Of a DNA stretch of 5,072 nucleotides, positions 1 to 5,072 are shown in pieces. The notes beneath the pieces were generated by a model. That model was given only the letters and a program-made list of their open reading frames with translations. It did not search any database and was not told the DNA's origin. This DNA is from an uncultured Bacillaceae bacterium (GTDB lineage Bacteria; Bacillota; Bacilli; Bacillales; Pradoshiaceae): the NCBI GenBank assembly GCA_904501845.1, contig CAJGCH010000228.1:1-5072 (forward strand), written 5' to 3'. Position 1 is the first letter of the stretch. The number at the start of each line of letters is the position of its first letter. The translations under genes were made by a program, and so were the position numbers.

Positions 1-636
1 GGCATCTACATACAGATGAGGGGTAACGATGGCCTCTGGATTCAGTTCGCCTGCCTGGACGATTTCATCCACCTCGGCGATGACATAGCTGGCGGCCGTG
101 GCCATGATTGGATTGAAATTTCGGGCCGTTTTGTAATAGGCCAGATTCCCGAGCGTATCTGCCTTATGGGCGCGGATGAAGGCGATATCCCCCCGAAGTG
201 CTTTTTCGAAGATATAATGTTTGCCATCAATGATGCGTTCCTCCTTCCCTTCGGCGAGCTTCGTCCCGACAGCCGTCGGAGTATAATAGCCGCCAAGTCC
301 GGCACCGCCTGCGCGTATTGATTCGGATAAGGTTCCTTGGGGCAGAAGCTCCACCTCTAATTGTCCTTTCAAGTATTTCTCACCGACATCCCGATTGCTT
401 GTGAAGTAAGAGCCGATGGCTTTTTTGATTTTATTTTGATTAAGGACAATCCCAAGCCCTTTGCCTGATTCTCCGAGATTATTGCTGATGACGGTCAGGT
501 TATTGACGTCCGTTTTTGTGAGCTCGTCGATGAGTGTAAGGGGGGCTCCAATTAAACCGAAGCCGCCGACAAGAATGGTCTGCCCGGATTGCAAGGGTTT
601 AAGTGCTTCTGTCACGCTCTGAATTAATTTAGACAT
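1..636 (-). CDS. CoA-transferase subunit A (AtoD/ScoA family), partial, 3' end cut by window edge
   Basis: Reading the - strand from ATG at 636 gives 212 codons without a stop up to base 1. The family is usually about 215-240 residues, so only a short C-terminal piece is missing. Seen: a CoA-transferase family I signature near the N-terminus (GGFGLIGAP, residues 24-32), then TVISNN (48-53), ELLPQGTL (96-103), RAGGAG (108-113), a T-x-VGT segment (121-125), AEGKE (128-132), ADTLGN (159-164) and ARNFNP (171-176). Known for the family: subunit A pairs with a subunit B that carries the catalytic glutamate, and the pair moves CoA between acyl-CoA and acetoacetate or another short-chain acid in the cytoplasm. 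Inferred: subunit B should follow beyond the left edge. The GGYYTPT and RAHKADTLGN stretches look more like AtoD (acetate/butyrate-acetoacetate type) than ScoA (succinyl-CoA type), but I cannot settle the substrate. The start is supported by AAAGGAG (650-644) 7 nt upstream. The gene is divergent from the ara operon. Confidence 0.9.
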   Translation of the reverse strand, partial: MSKLIQSVTEALKPLQSGQTILVGGFGLIGAPLTLIDELTKTDVNNLTVISNNLGESGKGLGIVLNQNKIKKAIGSYFTSNRDVGEKYLKGQLEVELLPQGTLSESIRAGGAGLGGYYTPTAVGTKLAEGKEERIIDGKHYIFEKALRGDIAFIRAHKADTLGNLAYYKTARNFNPIMATAASYVIAEVDEIVQAGELNPEAIVTPHLYVDA

Positions 637-693
637 GGCATTGCTCCTTTCCTTTTAACTATATGCAGGTCCTTGAAAAATAAGATATGCGAA

Positions 694-709
694 ACTTGTA
701 TGTATAAGT
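694..709. promoter_or_regulatory. AraR-operator-like inverted repeat upstream of the divergent CoA-transferase gene
   Basis: ACTTGTATGTATAAGT is an imperfect palindrome (arms ACTTGTA and TATAAGT, one mismatch). It agrees at 12 of 16 positions with the AraR operator as I remember it from Bacillus subtilis (ATTTGTACGTACAAAT). Its centre is about 88 bp upstream of the predicted ara start and about 65 bp upstream of the CoA-transferase ATG. It could take part in looped repression of ara, or act on the divergent gene. The assignment is by motif only. Confidence 0.45.
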
Positions 710-754
710 TATGGCATGTATTTAATAAAAATTTTAAGAAAATACATATTTTTC

Positions 755-782
755 TTGAAAATCTGTTAGATAATGCTAAAAT
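755..782 (+). promoter_or_regulatory. Sigma-A promoter of the araBDA operon, extended -10
   Basis: The -35 box is TTGAAA (755-760). A 16-bp spacer ends in TGC (774-776), which gives an extended -10 element, and the -10 box is TAAAAT (777-782). The predicted transcription start is near 789, giving a leader of about 110 nt before araB. The 719-753 stretch upstream is strongly A/T-rich with short A and T runs, compatible with an UP element. It is the best sigma-A match I found in the intergenic region on this strand. Confidence 0.7.
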
Positions 783-790
783 TTAATTGT

Positions 791-806
791 GGTTATACGG
801 ATAAGT
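791..806. promoter_or_regulatory. AraR-like operator at the start of transcription
   Basis: The core TTATACGGATAA (793-804) is a near-perfect palindrome around a central CG (10 of 12 positions symmetric). It agrees at 10 of 16 positions with the remembered AraR consensus. It begins about 2 bp after the predicted transcription start, where a bound repressor would block initiation or escape. The same core recurs at 858-869, which strengthens the call. Confidence 0.5.
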
Positions 807-831
807 TGGCAATTGTTTGGTGATTCGCAGG

Positions 832-845
832 TGAAAACGAGAAAA
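832..845 (+). promoter_or_regulatory. Weak cre-like (CcpA) site in the ara leader
   Basis: TGAAAACGAGAAAA matches the CcpA consensus TGWAANCGNTNWCA at 9 of 11 defined positions. The left half (TGAAAACG) is perfect, but the right half is poor and has little symmetry. It lies about 43 bp downstream of the predicted start, between the two leader operators. Its position suits carbon catabolite repression, but the match could be chance in A-rich sequence. Confidence 0.3.
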
Positions 846-855
846 TGCTATGTTT

Positions 856-871
856 GCTTGTACGGATAATT
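856..871. promoter_or_regulatory. Second AraR-like operator in the araB leader
   Basis: The site contains TTGTACGGATAA (858-869). Its left half, TTGTACG, matches the remembered AraR half-site exactly, and 11 of 16 positions agree overall. It is a direct repeat of the upstream site: 858-874 and 793-809 share 15 of 17 bases. The centres are 65 bp apart, roughly six helical turns, which would allow cooperative binding. It ends 28 bp before the araB start codon. Confidence 0.5.
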
Positions 872-899
872 TGGGATAAATGAGGAGTGGTGAGGACAG

Positions 900-2585
900 A
901 TGGCTAAATATTCAATTGGGGTAGATTATGGTACTCAATCAGGAAGAGCGGTGTTAGTGGAAATCGGGACAGGGCGTGAAGTGGCGACTTCCGTGAAAGC
1001 GTATTCACACGGTGTGATGGATGAATTCCTGCCCGATGGCATGACACGCTTGGAGCATGACTGGGCTTTGCAGCACCCGGCGGATTATATGGAAGTCTTG
1101 GCTTCTGCGATTCCGGCCGTTTTGAACGAAGCGGGTGTGAATGCTGAGGACGTCATCGGAATCGGAATTGATTTTACGGCATGCACGGTCCTGCCGATTG
1201 ACAAGGATGGGACACCCCTTTGTATGACGGAGAAATATCAGCATAACCCTCATGCCTATGTGAAGCTATGGAAGCATCATGCCGCACAGGAGGAAGCGAA
1301 CCGCCTGAATGAGCTTGCCGAAAAACGAGGGGAGGCATTCCTGCAAAGATATGGCGGGAAGATTTCCTCCGAATGGCTCTTCCCGAAGCTATGGCAGATT
1401 GCCAATGAGGCGCCGGATGTTTATGAGGATATGGACCAATTCGTTGAAGCGGCAGATTGGGTCGTGTCCCTGTTGACAGGTGAATTGAAGCGGAACAGCT
1501 GCACGGCTGGCTACAAGGCCATTTGGCATAAGCAGGACGGGTATCCGGCAAGGGATTTCTTCAAGAATCTTGATGAAAGGCTTGAGAATGTCGTTGTGGA
1601 GAAGCTCTCTGGGGATATATACTCTATCGGCGATAAGGCAGGGGAACTGACCGAATGGGCAGCTGCCTTAACGGGCTTGAAACAGGGTACGGCTGTAGCT
1701 GTCGCCAATGTGGATGCCCATGTGGCGGTACCGGCTGTCGGCATCACCGAACCTGGAAAACTACTGATGATCATGGGGACATCTACCTGCCATATCCTGC
1801 TCGGTGATGAGGAGAAAATGGTGCCTGGCATGTGCGGTGTCGTAGAGGACGGTGTCATCCCTGGGTTCATGGGCTATGAGGCAGGGCAGTCATGCGTCGG
1901 CGACCATTTTGAATGGTTCACGAAAAATGGCGTGCCGAAAGCGTATCACGAGGAAGCGGAGGAACGAGGAATCAGCATTCACCATTTATTAACGGAAAAA
2001 GCGAGCCGTCTGGCTGTTGGTGAAAGCGGTTTATTGGCACTTGACTGGTGGAACGGCAATCGTTCGACCTTGGTCGATGCTGATTTGACAGGGGTGATCC
2101 TCGGGGCGACCTTGCAAACGAAGCCGGAGGAAATCTACCGCGCGCTGATTGAGGCGACTGCCTATGGGACAAGAACCATTGTCGAAGCCTTCCGAAACAG
2201 CGGCGTGCCAATCCATGAGGTCTATGCATGCGGGGGTATCGCCGAGAAGAATGCTTTGATGATGCAAATTTATGCGGATGTGCTCGATATGGAAATACGC
2301 ATCTCAGCATCCTCCCAGACGCCTGCGCTTGGTTCCGCGATGTTCGGTGCGGTCGCGGCCGGGAAAGAGCGGGGCGGCTATGATGACATCAAAGATGCGG
2401 CCAAGGAGATGGCGCGCTTGAAGGATGTCGTCTACCGCCCAAGAAAAGCGGAGGCGGATGTCTACGGGCTGCTCTTTGCGGAATACACGCGCCTTTATGA
2501 TTATTTTGGACGCGGCGAAAATAAGGTGATGAAGCAATTGAAAGCGATTAAAAAAGCGAGCCGGAATCAGATTGCTGCAATCTAA
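900..2585 (+). CDS. araB: L-ribulokinase AraB
   Basis: ATP-dependent cytoplasmic kinase of L-arabinose catabolism that converts L-ribulose to L-ribulose-5-phosphate. The 561-residue product is full length for Bacillus-type AraB (about 560). It has the two-domain FGGY carbohydrate kinase fold, with an N-terminal domain of about residues 3-280 and a C-terminal domain of about 290-500. Seen: the phosphate-binding motif VDYGTQSGRAV (8-18), DFTACTVLP near 97-105, the AraB-typical CTAGYKAIW (201-209) with K206, NVDAHV (270-275) with D272 as the expected catalytic base, MGTSTCH (292-298), GYEAGQSCVGDH near 327-338, and the C-terminal FGGY signature CGGIAEKN...MQIYADV (444-461). The AraB-type motifs argue against glycerol kinase or xylulokinase. 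The ATG at 900 has two possible Shine-Dalgarno stretches, GAGGAG at 882-887 (12 nt away) and GTGAGG at 890-895 (4 nt away). It is the first gene of the operon and is followed 29 bp later by araD. A good cre-like site lies inside it. Confidence 0.97.
   Translation: MAKYSIGVDYGTQSGRAVLVEIGTGREVATSVKAYSHGVMDEFLPDGMTRLEHDWALQHPADYMEVLASAIPAVLNEAGVNAEDVIGIGIDFTACTVLPIDKDGTPLCMTEKYQHNPHAYVKLWKHHAAQEEANRLNELAEKRGEAFLQRYGGKISSEWLFPKLWQIANEAPDVYEDMDQFVEAADWVVSLLTGELKRNSCTAGYKAIWHKQDGYPARDFFKNLDERLENVVVEKLSGDIYSIGDKAGELTEWAAALTGLKQGTAVAVANVDAHVAVPAVGITEPGKLLMIMGTSTCHILLGDEEKMVPGMCGVVEDGVIPGFMGYEAGQSCVGDHFEWFTKNGVPKAYHEEAEERGISIHHLLTEKASRLAVGESGLLALDWWNGNRSTLVDADLTGVILGATLQTKPEEIYRALIEATAYGTRTIVEAFRNSGVPIHEVYACGGIAEKNALMMQIYADVLDMEIRISASSQTPALGSAMFGAVAAGKERGGYDDIKDAAKEMARLKDVVYRPRKAEADVYGLLFAEYTRLYDYFGRGENKVMKQLKAIKKASRNQIAAI
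994..1007 (+). promoter_or_regulatory. Intragenic cre (CcpA) site in the 5' end of araB
   Basis: TGAAAGCGTATTCA matches TGWAANCGNTNWCA at 10 of 11 defined positions and sits inside the palindrome GTGAA-N6-TTCAC (993-1008). It is about 205 bp downstream of the predicted ara start and 95 bp into araB. CcpA bound there would be expected to block elongating RNA polymerase. From memory, the B. subtilis ara operon is also repressed by CcpA through a site inside araB, which supports the reading. Confidence 0.55.
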
Positions 2586-2614
2586 GAGAGTAAGAGGGGA
2601 AGGGAGAGAGGTAC

Positions 2615-3322
2615 ATGCTAGATTCATTGAAGGAACAAGTGCTGAAGGCGAATCTTTTATTGCCTGAGTATAAAATGGTCACCTTCACATGGGGAAATGT
2701 GAGCGGGATTGACCGGGAGGAAGGGCTCGTCGTCATCAAGCCGAGCGGTGTTCCCTATGAGGAGCTGGAGGCGGATGACCTTGTTGTCGTCAACCTGGAA
2801 GGGGAAGTGGTGGAAGGGGACTTGCGCCCGTCATCTGATACAGCGACCCATCTCGCCCTCTATAAAGCGTTTGCCGATATCGGCGGTATCGTCCATACGC
2901 ATTCGCCATGGGCAACAAGCTGGGCCCAGGCTGCGCGCCCGATTCCGCCGCTTGGCACGACACATGCCGATTATTATTATGGCGAGATCCCGTGCACGCG
3001 CGTCTTGACCGAGCGTGAGATAGTGAGCGGCTATGAGCTTGAGACAGGGAATGTGATTATCGAGACCTTCAAGCACAAAGGGCTCGACCCTGTCGCCATG
3101 CCTGGGGTGCTCGTCTCAGGGCATGCTCCATTTGCCTGGGGGAAAGATGCGATGCAGGCCGTGCATAATGCGGTGGTGCTCGAGGAAGTGGCGAAGATGG
3201 CCCTGCAGACGTACCAATTGAACCCGGACGCAGAGCCGATCGATCAATATCTTCTCGATAAGCATTATTTGAGGAAGCACGGCAAGAACGCCTATTACGG
3301 GCAAAAGGCAACAAGGAACTAA
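2615..3322 (+). CDS. araD: L-ribulose-5-phosphate 4-epimerase AraD
   Basis: Cytoplasmic zinc enzyme of the class II aldolase/epimerase family. It converts L-ribulose-5-phosphate to D-xylulose-5-phosphate, the last step of arabinose catabolism before the pentose phosphate pathway. The 235-residue length fits the family (about 228-235). Seen: GNVSG near 28-32, KPSGV in the phosphate-binding region near 43-47, SSDTATH (73-79) with D75, the zinc ligands H94 and H96 in VHTHSPWA, GTTHADYYYGEIPCTR (114-129) with D119, the third zinc histidine H170 in SGHAPF, and Y228 near the C-terminus. These correspond to E. coli AraD D76, H95, H97, D120, H171 and Y229, so the active site looks complete. This pattern favours the epimerase over fuculose- or rhamnulose-phosphate aldolase. 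AAGGGAG (2600-2606) lies 8 nt before the ATG. The gene sits 29 bp after araB. Confidence 0.96.
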   Translation: MLDSLKEQVLKANLLLPEYKMVTFTWGNVSGIDREEGLVVIKPSGVPYEELEADDLVVVNLEGEVVEGDLRPSSDTATHLALYKAFADIGGIVHTHSPWATSWAQAARPIPPLGTTHADYYYGEIPCTRVLTEREIVSGYELETGNVIIETFKHKGLDPVAMPGVLVSGHAPFAWGKDAMQAVHNAVVLEEVAKMALQTYQLNPDAEPIDQYLLDKHYLRKHGKNAYYGQKATRN

Positions 3323-3336
3323 CATCTTACTTTTAT

Positions 3337-3341
3337 GGGGG
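3337..3341 (+). promoter_or_regulatory. Ribosome binding site that decides the araA start
   Basis: GGGGG followed by A lies 7 nt before the ATG at 3349 but only 1 nt before the in-frame ATG at 3343. Normal Shine-Dalgarno spacing therefore selects 3349. Confidence 0.7.
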
Positions 3342-3348
3342 AATGAAT

Positions 3349-4809
3349 ATGTTAACAGTGAAGCCTTATGAATTCTGGTTTGTGACGGGGAGTCAAAACT
3401 TGTACGGTGAAGAGACATTAAGAGAGGTTGAAGCGAACACGAAAACGATTGTCGAATCGCTTGATGGGGATTCTGCCTTGTCCTACCGCATCGTCTTCAA
3501 GGATGTGCTGAAGGATGCCGATTCGATTCTTAGATTGGTGCGTGAGGCGAATGCGAATGAAAACTGTGCTGGCATCGTGACATGGATGCATACATTCAGC
3601 CCGGCAAAAATGTGGATTGCGGGACTTGCTGCCTTGCAAAAGCCGCTTCTTCATCTTCATACCCAATTTAACCGCGATATCCCATGGGACGGGATTGATA
3701 TGGATTTCATGAACACGAACCAATCGGCGCATGGCGACCGTGAATTCGGCTTCATGGGCAGCCGTCTTCAAATCAAACGCAAGGTCGTTGTCGGCCATTG
3801 GGATAGCGAAGAAGTGAAAGCTAAGATCGGCGGCTGGATGAGAACAGCCGTCGCTTTCTCAGAAAGCAAGCAATTGAAGGTTGCCTGCTTTGGCGACAAT
3901 ATGCGTAATGTAGCCGTGACCGAAGGGGATAAGGTCGAAGCGCAAATCAAGCTTGGCTGGACGGTTGATGGCTATGGAATCGGTGATTTGGTTGACAGCA
4001 TGAATGAGATTACGGAGGAGCAAGTAGACGAGCTCATGCAGGAATACGAGACTAGCTACACAATCGTTCCAGAAGGGCAGACAGAAGGAGCGGTCAGGGA
4101 TTCAATCCGTTACCAGGCGAGGATTGAGCTAGGCTTGAAAGCCTTCCTTGAGAAAGGGAATTACACAGCGTTCACGACGACGTTTGAGGACCTGCACGGC
4201 ATGAAGCAGCTGCCAGGGCTCGCTGTGCAAAGATTAATGGCCCAAGGCTACGGCTTTGCCGGTGAAGGGGACTGGAAAACAGCCGCACTCGTCCGTCTCG
4301 GGAAGATTATTGCCGATGGAGAAGATACATCCTTCATGGAGGACTATACCTATCATTTCGAACCAGGGAATGAGATGGTCCTTGGCGCGCATATGCTTGA
4401 GGTATGTCCAACCATTTCCGCGACTAAGCCGGAGATTGCCGTGCACCCGCTTGGCATTGGCGGCAAGGAAGACCCTGCCCGCTTGATTTTCAACGGTAAG
4501 AGCGGTTCGGCTTTGAATGCATCTATCGTTGACCTAGGCCATCGTTTCCGCATCATCATCAACGAAGTCGATGCGATTGAACCTGAGATTGCTATGCCCA
4601 ACCTGCCAGTCGCCCGTGTCCTCTGGCGCCCGCAGCCTTCCTTGAATGAGGGGGCAGAGAATTGGATCCTGGCCGGCGGCGCGCACCATACGCTCTTCTC
4701 CTATAAGGTGACGACTGAACAGCTGCGTGACTTTGCAGAGCTTGTCGGAATGGAATGCGTCATCATCAATCATGACACGAATAAGCATGCGTTCGAGAAT
4801 GAATTATGA
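3349..4809 (+). CDS. araA: L-arabinose isomerase AraA
   Basis: Cytoplasmic, Mn2+-dependent aldose-ketose isomerase that converts L-arabinose to L-ribulose, the first step of the pathway. From the ATG at 3349 the product has 486 residues, within the usual range of about 470-500. Seen: EFWFVTGSQNLYG (8-20), TWMHTFSPAKMW (78-89), NRDIPW near 108-113, SAHGDREFG (126-134) with H128, GDNMRNVAVT in the middle domain, HGMKQLPGLAVQRLM, GEGDWKTAALVR (305-316), SFMEDYTYHFEPGNE (328-342), GAHMLEVCP (346-354) and GGAHHT (443-448). The metal-binding and catalytic set is complete: E306, E331, H348 and H447, the numbering I recall for Geobacillus AraA. A longer start at 3343 adds only Met-Asn and is badly spaced from the ribosome binding site. 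The gene follows araD by 26 bp and is the last of the operon, with a terminator 32 bp after its TGA stop. Confidence 0.97.
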   Translation: MLTVKPYEFWFVTGSQNLYGEETLREVEANTKTIVESLDGDSALSYRIVFKDVLKDADSILRLVREANANENCAGIVTWMHTFSPAKMWIAGLAALQKPLLHLHTQFNRDIPWDGIDMDFMNTNQSAHGDREFGFMGSRLQIKRKVVVGHWDSEEVKAKIGGWMRTAVAFSESKQLKVACFGDNMRNVAVTEGDKVEAQIKLGWTVDGYGIGDLVDSMNEITEEQVDELMQEYETSYTIVPEGQTEGAVRDSIRYQARIELGLKAFLEKGNYTAFTTTFEDLHGMKQLPGLAVQRLMAQGYGFAGEGDWKTAALVRLGKIIADGEDTSFMEDYTYHFEPGNEMVLGAHMLEVCPTISATKPEIAVHPLGIGGKEDPARLIFNGKSGSALNASIVDLGHRFRIIINEVDAIEPEIAMPNLPVARVLWRPQPSLNEGAENWILAGGAHHTLFSYKVTTEQLRDFAELVGMECVIINHDTNKHAFENEL

Positions 4810-4841
4810 TGGAATGATATTGTGTATAAATAATGTTCAGG

Positions 4842-4878
4842 AAGCGCGGTGGTTCCCAGTGACCCACTGCGCTTTTTT
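4842..4878 (+). terminator. Rho-independent terminator of the ara operon
   Basis: The 11-bp stem AAGCGCGGTGG (4842-4852) / CCACTGCGCTT (4864-4874) contains one G-U pair and an 11-nt loop. It runs into a six-T tract (4873-4878). It starts 32 bp after the araA stop and is GC-rich through most of its length. Confidence 0.88.
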
Positions 4879-4884
4879 CGAATT

Positions 4885-4903
4885 AATACTTTAAGGGAGT
4901 ATT
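4885..4903. repeat. Short perfect inverted repeat between araA and the downstream gene
   Basis: AATACT (4885-4890) and AGTATT (4898-4903) are perfect inverted 6-mers separated by 7 nt. It sits just after the ara terminator and 115 bp before the next gene. It could be an operator for that gene, but six-base arms in AT-rich sequence may be chance. Confidence 0.3.
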
Positions 4904-4931
4904 TAGTCTGTGTTTCCCAGTAAATCTGACG

Positions 4932-4957
4932 AGGCGGTGAAGGAATAACGCCTTTTT
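4932..4957 (+). terminator. Weak hairpin with T-run, possible second terminator or leader structure
   Basis: AGGCG (4932-4936) pairs with CGCCT (4949-4953) across a 12-nt loop and runs into TTTTT (4953-4957). The stem is only 5 bp, so it is marginal as a terminator. It could back up the ara terminator, or act in the leader of the next gene if transcription starts upstream of it. Confidence 0.3.
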
Positions 4958-5017
4958 ATGTTGAACTTCTTATTAAGGGCAATTACATGATGAAAAGGGA
5001 AGGAAGGAGGCATAAAT

Positions 5018-5072
5018 TTGAAGAAAAGACTTTTGATTATCGGCTTGCTGGTGGTATTAGCGATCATTATAC
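5018..5072 (+). CDS. N-terminus of a secreted or membrane-anchored protein, cut by window edge
   Basis: A perfect AAGGAGG (5004-5010) lies 7 nt before TTG at 5018, the ideal Bacillus arrangement. The 18 residues visible are MKKRLLIIGLLVVLAIII (TTG read as Met): three basic residues followed by an unbroken hydrophobic run. This is the n- and h-region of a Sec signal peptide or an N-terminal membrane anchor. No lipobox or cleavage site is reached, so I cannot tell a lipoprotein, secreted enzyme or membrane protein apart, and I do not recognise the family. It is on the same strand as ara but lies beyond the terminator. I found no convincing promoter between them. Next to an arabinose operon, a sugar-binding lipoprotein or arabinan-degrading enzyme would be plausible, but nothing seen shows that. 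Confidence 0.6.
   Translation, partial: MKKRLLIIGLLVVLAIII

Larger units (their letters stand above)
789..4879 (+). other. Predicted araBDA transcription unit
   Basis: The unit runs from the predicted start near 789 to the terminator T-run. The three genes share one strand with gaps of 29 and 26 bp. Neither gap holds a hairpin with a T-run or a promoter that I can recognise, so one mRNA is the simplest reading. This is inferred from layout. Confidence 0.75.

Noticed and set aside
16..321. Open frame on the + strand
   Set aside because: It is antisense to the CoA-transferase gene, whose - strand product carries clear family motifs. The + frame has no family features and no good ribosome binding site.
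661..760. Promoter for the divergent CoA-transferase gene on the - strand
   Set aside because: Candidate -10 boxes such as TATACA (706-701) have no acceptable -35 partner at 16-18 bp, so I do not call one.
880..924. Small open frame in the araB leader starting at ATG 880 and overlapping the araB start
   Set aside because: It has only 14 codons and no upstream ribosome binding site, and its first bases are the araB Shine-Dalgarno itself. Nothing suggests a leader peptide.
2021..2034. cre-like match TGAAAGCGGTTTAT in araB
   Set aside because: The right half lacks the conserved CA and only 9 of 11 defined positions fit, so this is expected by chance in a gene of this length.
1005..2310. Several long antisense open frames opposite araB (for example 1174-1551, 1511-1870 and 1972-2310)
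   Set aside because: They are composition shadows of araB. They have no recognisable motifs and their products look random.
2709..3008. Open frame on the + strand inside araD in another frame
   Set aside because: It is an arginine- and serine-rich translation of the shifted araD frame, with no ribosome binding site and no domain.
3418..4788. Antisense and shifted open frames within araA
   Set aside because: They overlap a fully supported gene and show no independent coding evidence.
4853..4921. 8-base direct repeat TTCCCAGT at 4853-4860 and 4914-4921
   Set aside because: It is too short to mean much, and one copy lies in the terminator loop.
4987..5072. Alternative ATG start at 4987 in another frame for the right-edge gene
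   Set aside because: It has weaker ribosome binding context, and its product is hydrophilic without recognisable features. The TTG frame has AAGGAGG at ideal spacing and a classic signal-like N-terminus.

Overview
The window carries a compact L-arabinose catabolic operon, araB-araD-araA, on the + strand. The likely source is a low-to-mid GC Gram-positive bacterium of the Bacillaceae. Three things suggest this: strong AGGAGG-type ribosome binding sites before every gene, AraR-like and CcpA (cre)-like sites rather than AraC-type control, and Ara proteins that resemble those of Bacillus and Geobacillus from memory. I cannot name a species.

Layout. Positions 1-636 (- strand) hold most of a CoA-transferase subunit A gene (AtoD/ScoA family) that runs off the left edge. 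Positions 637-899 are a divergent intergenic region. It has a good sigma-A promoter for the ara operon (TTGAAA, 16 bp, TGC-TAAAAT) behind an AT-rich tract, three AraR-operator-like sites (centres about 701, 798 and 863) and a weaker cre-like site. araB (900-2585), araD (2615-3322) and araA (3349-4809) follow with gaps of only 29 and 26 bp. A clear intrinsic terminator lies at 4842-4878. Positions 4880-5017 hold an inverted repeat, a weak hairpin with a T-run and a perfect Shine-Dalgarno. This leads into a TTG-started gene whose first 18 residues look like a signal peptide or membrane anchor, and which is cut by the right edge.

How the genes work together. AraA isomerises L-arabinose to L-ribulose, AraB phosphorylates it to L-ribulose-5-phosphate, and AraD epimerises that to D-xylulose-5-phosphate, which enters the pentose phosphate pathway. 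All three enzymes are intact and keep their key catalytic residues. Regulation is inferred from sites only: an AraR-type repressor acting at the promoter and leader, and CcpA acting at a good cre-like site about 95 bp inside araB. No arabinose transporter, araR or extracellular arabinanase is in the window, so these must lie elsewhere.

I see no undescribed system here. The points most worth checking are the operator architecture, including a site near the divergent CoA-transferase gene, the intragenic cre, and the identity of the truncated secreted or membrane protein at the right edge.
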